Both the position numbers and the translations under genes were made by a program. A stretch of 8,705 nt of DNA from Spirochaetota bacterium. GTDB lineage: Bacteria; Spirochaetota; Spirochaetia; Treponematales; Treponemataceae. A model generated the notes under the pieces. The model searched no databases, was not told the DNA's origin, and saw only the letters and a program-made list of their open reading frames with translations. The stretch is from the NCBI GenBank assembly GCA_022704725.1, contig JAKJFV010000046.1, positions 336 to 9,040 on the forward strand, read 5' to 3'. Shown here one piece after another: positions 5,309 to 8,705 of this stretch. Position 1 is the stretch's first letter; the number at the start of each line of letters is the position of its first letter.

Positions 5309-6685
5309 ATGAAAGAAAATGATAAGCGTCTTAATGCATATAAAAAAATTGCAGAATTTAAGCCTCAAAAAATAACAAGAGATGAAATTTCAGCAGATAA
5401 AAAATCTTCCAGTTCCGGGGTAATACAGGCAGAATCTTCATCAGCACAATCTTTCAAACCTTTTAATCTTGCCGATTATGCAGTGCAAAAGCAGTTTCCC
5501 TCTTCTGAGAAAAAAAATGGTAAAAAAGAAATTCCAGTTCAGGAAAAACTCACGGCAGCAGTCAAAAAAACTGCAGCCGTTGAGCACACAATACCTGGTA
5601 ATAAAACAGAAATACAGACAGTTGATCAAAATTCAATAAATGATTACATGGACAGACGGGGATTAATAAAGGTTGCTGTCTCTGAAAGCGGGGGAGGAAA
5701 GGATTCTTTATACCGCCGTGTCGCTAAATTTCTTCTTCTCATTGGAGTGGATGAGGCTGCAAAAATTCTTCCTCATCTAACCCCTGAGCAGACAGAAAAA
5801 ATTATTCCAGAAATTGCATCAATACGCAGGGTTGATCCCGATGAAGCATCCGTCATTCTTGCAGAGTTTGAAAACCTCGTTCAGCGGGCAAGGGAATCGG
5901 GCGGTGTTACAACTGCACGTTCAATTTTAGAAAAAGCATTCGGCTCAGAACGTGCAGGGCAGATGATTAAAAAAACAGTTGCATTTCCCGACGGAAAGCC
6001 CTTTGACTACCTGCAGGAAAGCGACGGGGAACGACTGTATCAGCTTTTAAAGGGTGAAAGCCCGGCTGTAAGCGCTCTGGTTCTTTCGCATGTAAAAAGC
6101 GCCTCCGCAGCACAGGCTATCAATATTATGGATCCAGAAGAGAAAAAAAACGTTATTTACCGTCTTGCTAAACTTCAGAAAATTGACCCGGATGTTGTGA
6201 GCAGGGTTGACAGCGCTATGAAGGAAAAAAATCAGGCGCTCAGCATGACAAAGGCCGACACCATTGACGGCCGGGGTGCCCTTGCAGACATATTAAAACG
6301 CATGCCGGGAAATGCAGAGCGGGATATTCTTTCGACTCTGGAAAATACCGATCCGGAACTTGGAAGAGATTTGAGAGAAAGATTATTTACCGTTGACGAT
6401 ATTTTACGTTCAGATGACCGTTTTTTACAAAAGAAACTTCAGACCATGGAAGATGCCGATATTGCATATCTTATTGCCGGAAAAAAGGATTTATTCAGGC
6501 AGAAAATACTTTCAAATGTATCGAAGGGCAGGGGTGACATGATTTTGGAGGAGGAAAGTGTCAGAAAACCTATGAAAAAGAAGGATGTTGATGATATTAC
6601 CGATGCATTTTTCAGTTATCTGCGCCGTTCATGGGAAAAAGGAGACTTGATCCTTCATGGAGATGAAGATACTCTTGTCTATTAG
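5309..6685 (+). CDS. fliG: FliG-type flagellar motor switch protein paralogue (FliG1-like) with N-terminal extension
   Basis: FliG sits on the cytoplasmic face of the flagellar motor, joins the MS ring to FliM, and bears the charged helix that meets the stator. This protein has 458 aa against about 340 for ordinary FliG. The first ~110 residues are a Ser/Lys-rich, probably disordered extension. FliG N (~130-215), middle (~220-310) and C (~350-458) regions follow. The middle-domain EHPQ motif appears as ESPA (250-253). In the C domain, DDR (369-371) and NVSK are kept. By eye, the E. coli torque residues D288/D289 correspond to Glu (414-415) and R297 to Lys423. K264 and R281 look replaced by Ala and Gly. 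Spirochaetes have two FliG proteins, and FliG1 is the divergent one, so I assign it there. It stands alone, with no other flagellar gene beside it. No Shine-Dalgarno sequence precedes the ATG. Confidence 0.82.
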   Translation: MKENDKRLNAYKKIAEFKPQKITRDEISADKKSSSSGVIQAESSSAQSFKPFNLADYAVQKQFPSSEKKNGKKEIPVQEKLTAAVKKTAAVEHTIPGNKTEIQTVDQNSINDYMDRRGLIKVAVSESGGGKDSLYRRVAKFLLLIGVDEAAKILPHLTPEQTEKIIPEIASIRRVDPDEASVILAEFENLVQRARESGGVTTARSILEKAFGSERAGQMIKKTVAFPDGKPFDYLQESDGERLYQLLKGESPAVSALVLSHVKSASAAQAINIMDPEEKKNVIYRLAKLQKIDPDVVSRVDSAMKEKNQALSMTKADTIDGRGALADILKRMPGNAERDILSTLENTDPELGRDLRERLFTVDDILRSDDRFLQKKLQTMEDADIAYLIAGKKDLFRQKILSNVSKGRGDMILEEESVRKPMKKKDVDDITDAFFSYLRRSWEKGDLILHGDEDTLVY

Positions 6686-6693
6686 TTCCGGTC

Positions 6694-6723
6694 TTGACTT
6701 ATTTTGTTAAAAAATTGTATAAT
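6694..6723 (+). promoter_or_regulatory. Strong sigma70-type promoter of the rplU operon
   Basis: TTGACT (6694-6699, five of six) and a perfect TATAAT (6718-6723) lie 18 bp apart in AT-rich DNA just after the fliG stop. Transcription should begin near 6730. This is the best promoter in the window, as expected for ribosomal protein genes. Confidence 0.8.
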
Positions 6724-6729
6724 TTGATA

Positions 6730-6827
6730 CACTTGTAAAGTCGGTCTTGGTAATCCCCGTTAAATACCGGGACAGTCAGATACAGTTCATTTTTAAATGA
6801 GCAAATAATTCATTGTTGAGGTGTAAG
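6730..6827 (+). promoter_or_regulatory. Structured 5' leader of rplU, candidate cis-regulatory RNA
   Basis: About 98 untranslated bases lie between the predicted transcription start and the L21 ATG. Hairpin 1 (6754-6772) pairs TCCC with GGGA and GT with AC around a five-base loop, with one C-C mismatch. Hairpin 2 (6785-6802) pairs about seven bases around UUUA. The segment AATGA (6796-6800) in hairpin 2 can instead pair with TCATT at 6810-6814, just before the ribosome binding site GAGGTG (6818-6823). Ribosomal protein leaders that control their own operons are known, including an L21 leader in Firmicutes. I cannot tell whether this one is related. Confidence 0.45.
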
Positions 6828-7142
6828 ATGTACGCACTTGTTGAGTATAAGGGCAAACAGTATAAAGCTGAAAAAGATGCTCTCATTCAGGTTGATAAAA
6901 TTGATATTGAAAAAGGTCAGACAATTGATATCGATACAGTAGTTCTCGTCAGCGACGGCGATAAAGTTAGTGTAGGAGCTCCCTATGTTAAAGGCGCCGT
7001 TGTTAAGGTAGTTGTGGAAGATTCATTCAAAGATGATAAAATTATTGTATACAAATACAAAAGTAAAAAAGATTATCACAGGACAATTGGCCATCGCCAG
7101 CAGTACACCAATATCCGTGTATCTGACATTGTAGTAGCATAA
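6828..7142 (+). CDS. rplU: 50S ribosomal protein L21
   Basis: L21 binds 23S rRNA in the large ribosomal subunit. The 104-aa product begins MYALVEYKGKQYKAEKD, the typical L21 opening, and has the usual IDTVVLVSDG, VGAPYV and KYKSKKDYHRTIGHRQ segments, so it is complete at the normal size. I chose the ATG at 6828 because GAGGTG lies four bases upstream and the protein then matches family N-termini. A longer TTG start at 6813 would add five residues that L21 lacks. The gene opens the conserved rplU-prp-rpmA(-obg) cluster, and prp follows after 2 bp. Confidence 0.97.
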   Translation: MYALVEYKGKQYKAEKDALIQVDKIDIEKGQTIDIDTVVLVSDGDKVSVGAPYVKGAVVKVVVEDSFKDDKIIVYKYKSKKDYHRTIGHRQQYTNIRVSDIVVA

Positions 7143-7144
7143 GA

Positions 7145-7480
7145 ATGATTCAGGTAAAGCTTAGCCTGTCAAAAGACGGTTTATTGCTTTCCTGTAATGC
7201 AGAAGGTCATGCTTGTTTTGCTCCGAAAGGAAGAGACATTGTTTGTGCAGGTGTAACAACCTTGTTAAAAACAGTTCTAATACAGCTGGAAGAAAAAGAC
7301 AATCTTGAACTTCACACTGAAACAGACAAACGCGGTTCGCTCGCATTCCGTGTTTTATCAAACGATCTTTCAGTGCATGCAGTTTTTTTAACATATGCAG
7401 CGGATTTTTTAGTAAAAGGATTGCAAAGTCTTGAGAAAGAATATCCCCTTCATGTGTCAGTGCGGGTAGTAACAGAGTAA
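7145..7480 (+). CDS. prp: Ribosomal-processing cysteine protease Prp family protein
   Basis: The 111-aa product has the family signature GHA...GRDIVCAG, with His22 and Cys34 in the positions of the S. aureus catalytic pair. In Firmicutes, Prp removes a short N-terminal extension from L27 before ribosome assembly. Here it sits in the usual place between rplU and rpmA, starting 2 bp after the L21 stop and without a strong Shine-Dalgarno of its own, so coupling to L21 translation is likely. The L27 encoded next has no cleavable extension, and the stop codon of this gene lies in the L27 frame, so an extension is impossible. The protein may therefore have another substrate or role in this organism. 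Confidence 0.9.
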   Translation: MIQVKLSLSKDGLLLSCNAEGHACFAPKGRDIVCAGVTTLLKTVLIQLEEKDNLELHTETDKRGSLAFRVLSNDLSVHAVFLTYAADFLVKGLQSLEKEYPLHVSVRVVTE

Positions 7481-7498
7481 TTTAAGCGGAGGCATACG

Positions 7499-7756
7499 AT
7501 GGGACGAAAGAAGGGCGGAAGCGGCGCTAAAAACGGCCGTGACTCAAACCCAAAATACTTGGGAGTAAAAGTATACGGCGGTGAGAATGTACCAGCCGGT
7601 TCAATTTTGGTTCGCCAGCGCGGAACAAAAATACATCCTGGAATTAATGTTGGCAAGGGTAGAGACGATACTCTTTTTGCAACAGAAACCGGTGTGGTTG
7701 TGTATCATGAACGAAAAGGCAGAAAACTTGCATCAATTGAGCCTGTAAAGGCATAA
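7499..7756 (+). CDS. rpmA: 50S ribosomal protein L27
   Basis: L27 reaches its N-terminus toward the peptidyl transferase centre. The 85-aa product starts MGRKKGGSGAKNGRDS and continues with YLGVKVYGGENV, IHPGINVGKGRDDTLFA and a VKA end, all typical. The start is firm: GGAGG (7488-7492) lies six bases upstream, and an in-frame stop at 7478-7480 blocks any longer form. The N-terminus is therefore the mature type seen in Gram-negative bacteria, without the hydrophobic extension ending in FFA found in Firmicutes. It is the third gene of the rplU operon. Confidence 0.97.
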   Translation: MGRKKGGSGAKNGRDSNPKYLGVKVYGGENVPAGSILVRQRGTKIHPGINVGKGRDDTLFATETGVVVYHERKGRKLASIEPVKA

Positions 7757-7790
7757 TCGGCGCAATACACTGCGGATTTTCGAGAAATGT

Positions 7791-7839
7791 ACCCGGAGCA
7801 GGCTGCCTTTTTGGCTAATCCTCTTCGGGTATTTTTTTT
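7791..7839 (+). terminator. Terminator-like hairpin between rpmA and obg
   Basis: ACCCGGAG (7791-7798) can pair with CTC and CGGGT (7821-7823 and 7826-7830) across a two-base bulge, and eight T residues follow (7832-7839). A small GCC-TTTTT-GGC stem sits inside the loop. The shape fits intrinsic termination or partial read-through, which would reduce obg expression relative to the ribosomal protein genes. I see no clear new promoter before obg. Confidence 0.55.
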
Positions 7840-7850
7840 AAATAGTAAAT

Positions 7851-7857
7851 AAGGAAG
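7851..7857 (+). promoter_or_regulatory. Ribosome binding site supporting the TTG start of obg
   Basis: AAGGAAG lies eight bases before the TTG at 7866. No ATG or GTG in this frame precedes the conserved Obg N-terminus, so this site decides the start. Confidence 0.7.
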
Positions 7858-7865
7858 ATAGATTT

Positions 7866-8705
7866 TTGATTCTATTTGCAGACGAAGCTCTCATTGAAGT
7901 GAGATCGGGTAAAGGCGGAAACGGATGTATCGCGTTCCGCAGAGAAAAATATGTGCCTAACGGCGGTCCTAACGGCGGCGACGGCGGATTGGGCGGAGAT
8001 GTTGTTTTTTGTGTAAAGCGGAATTTGCGTACCTTATCACATATGAGGTATAAGCAGGTTTTTAAGGCTAAAAACGGCGGAGACGGATCCGGTTCAAAAA
8101 AATATGGAAGAGACGGAGAGGATGTAATTATTCCAGTTCCGCCGGGAACAACCATTAGAGACTCAATAACCGGAGAACTGCTCTATGAATTCACTGTTGA
8201 GGCTGAAGAAGACCGTTACGTTTTTTTGAAAGGCGGAAAGGGCGGCTGGGGTAATCATCACTTTAAGTCCTCTACTAATCAGGCACCACGTTATGCACAT
8301 GAGGGAAAAGAAGGTGAAATCCGTACTTTAAAAGTTGAACTGAGTATTATGGCCGATATTGGTCTTGTTGGTTTTCCCAATGCCGGAAAATCGTCCTTAC
8401 TTGACTTTTTCACCAATGCACGTCCAAAAATTGCACCGTATCCGTTTACCACAAAAATTCCAAATCTTGGAGTTCTTCGTGTAGATGATGAACGTGATAT
8501 AATAATTGCTGATATTCCTGGAATTATTGAGGGCGCATCCGACGGTGCTGGATTGGGAATACGGTTTCTTAAGCATATTTCCAGAACTGCAGGACTCGCT
8601 TTTATAATTGATTGTTCAGATGAAAATTTTCTAACAGCGTTTGACACACTTCTTAGCGAGCTTAAATCGTTTTCTAAAGAGTTATCTCAAAAAAGCAGAA
8701 TCATT
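7866..8705 (+). CDS. obg: GTPase Obg (CgtA), 3' end beyond the window
   Basis: Obg is a ribosome-associated GTPase involved in 50S maturation and stress responses. The visible 280 residues hold the glycine-rich Obg fold (1 to ~158; VRSGKGGNG near the start, NGGPNGGDGGLGGDV, and later FLKGGKGGWGN). The start of the G domain follows: P-loop GFPNAGKS (169-176), switch I PYPFTT (191-196) and DIPG (216-219) with IIEGAS. The NKxD motif and the C-terminus lie past the edge. Translation begins at TTG (7866), giving MILFADEALIEV; the frame is unbroken to the last base. It follows rpmA in the classic order, but a terminator-like hairpin separates them. Confidence 0.96.
   Translation, partial: MILFADEALIEVRSGKGGNGCIAFRREKYVPNGGPNGGDGGLGGDVVFCVKRNLRTLSHMRYKQVFKAKNGGDGSGSKKYGRDGEDVIIPVPPGTTIRDSITGELLYEFTVEAEEDRYVFLKGGKGGWGNHHFKSSTNQAPRYAHEGKEGEIRTLKVELSIMADIGLVGFPNAGKSSLLDFFTNARPKIAPYPFTTKIPNLGVLRVDDERDIIIADIPGIIEGASDGAGLGIRFLKHISRTAGLAFIIDCSDENFLTAFDTLLSELKSFSKELSQKSRII

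Noticed and set aside
6813..6827. L21 start at the TTG at 6813
   Set aside because: It would add residues absent from L21 proteins and would overlap the GAGGTG site used by the ATG at 6828.
7838..8647. Two minus-strand ORFs opposite obg
   Set aside because: They are shadows of the obg frame, which shows clear family motifs from end to end.

Overview
The window looks like spirochaete chromosome, most probably Treponema or a close relative. The evidence is a second, divergent FliG-type flagellar motor-switch protein (spirochaetes commonly carry two FliG paralogues), a ribosomal block in the order rplU-prp-rpmA-obg, and moderately AT-rich DNA with TTG starts. The genus is inferred from gene content, not from a search.

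Left half (1-4903, + strand). Five tightly packed genes form an apparent operon: a 5'-truncated unknown protein, a 98-aa three-helix membrane protein, a 593-aa DUF2207-like membrane protein, a radical SAM/SPASM enzyme, and a 303-aa four-helix membrane protein. The DUF2207-like protein ends in nine Cys residues spaced exactly four apart (Cys-His-Ser/Asn-Ala units). The enzyme gene starts inside that protein's stop codon. The enzyme has an N-terminal PqqD-like (RRE) domain, a CX3CX2C radical SAM site and a textbook SPASM cysteine pattern, which together are the hallmark of a RiPP maturase. The predicted topology puts the Cys tail in the cytosol, where the enzyme works. I read this as a peptide-modification system whose substrate is the tail of a membrane-anchored protein instead of a free small precursor. 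This is the main discovery candidate in the window.

Middle (4898-5308). A small minus-strand gene meets the operon tail to tail, sharing the palindrome TTATAA. It resembles only the C-terminal part of Rpn/PD-(D/E)XK transposase-like nucleases. It has its own ribosome binding site, so it may be a remnant or a free-standing C-terminal protein.

Right half (5309-8705, + strand). A FliG paralogue with a ~110-residue N-terminal extension is followed by a strong sigma70-type promoter and a ~100-nt structured leader. Then come rplU (L21), prp (cysteine protease), rpmA (L27), a terminator-like hairpin, and the first 280 codons of obg, which starts with TTG and runs off the window. Prp has its catalytic His and Cys, but L27 lacks the N-terminal extension that Prp cleaves in Firmicutes.

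I found no tRNA, rRNA, CRISPR array or complete insertion sequence.
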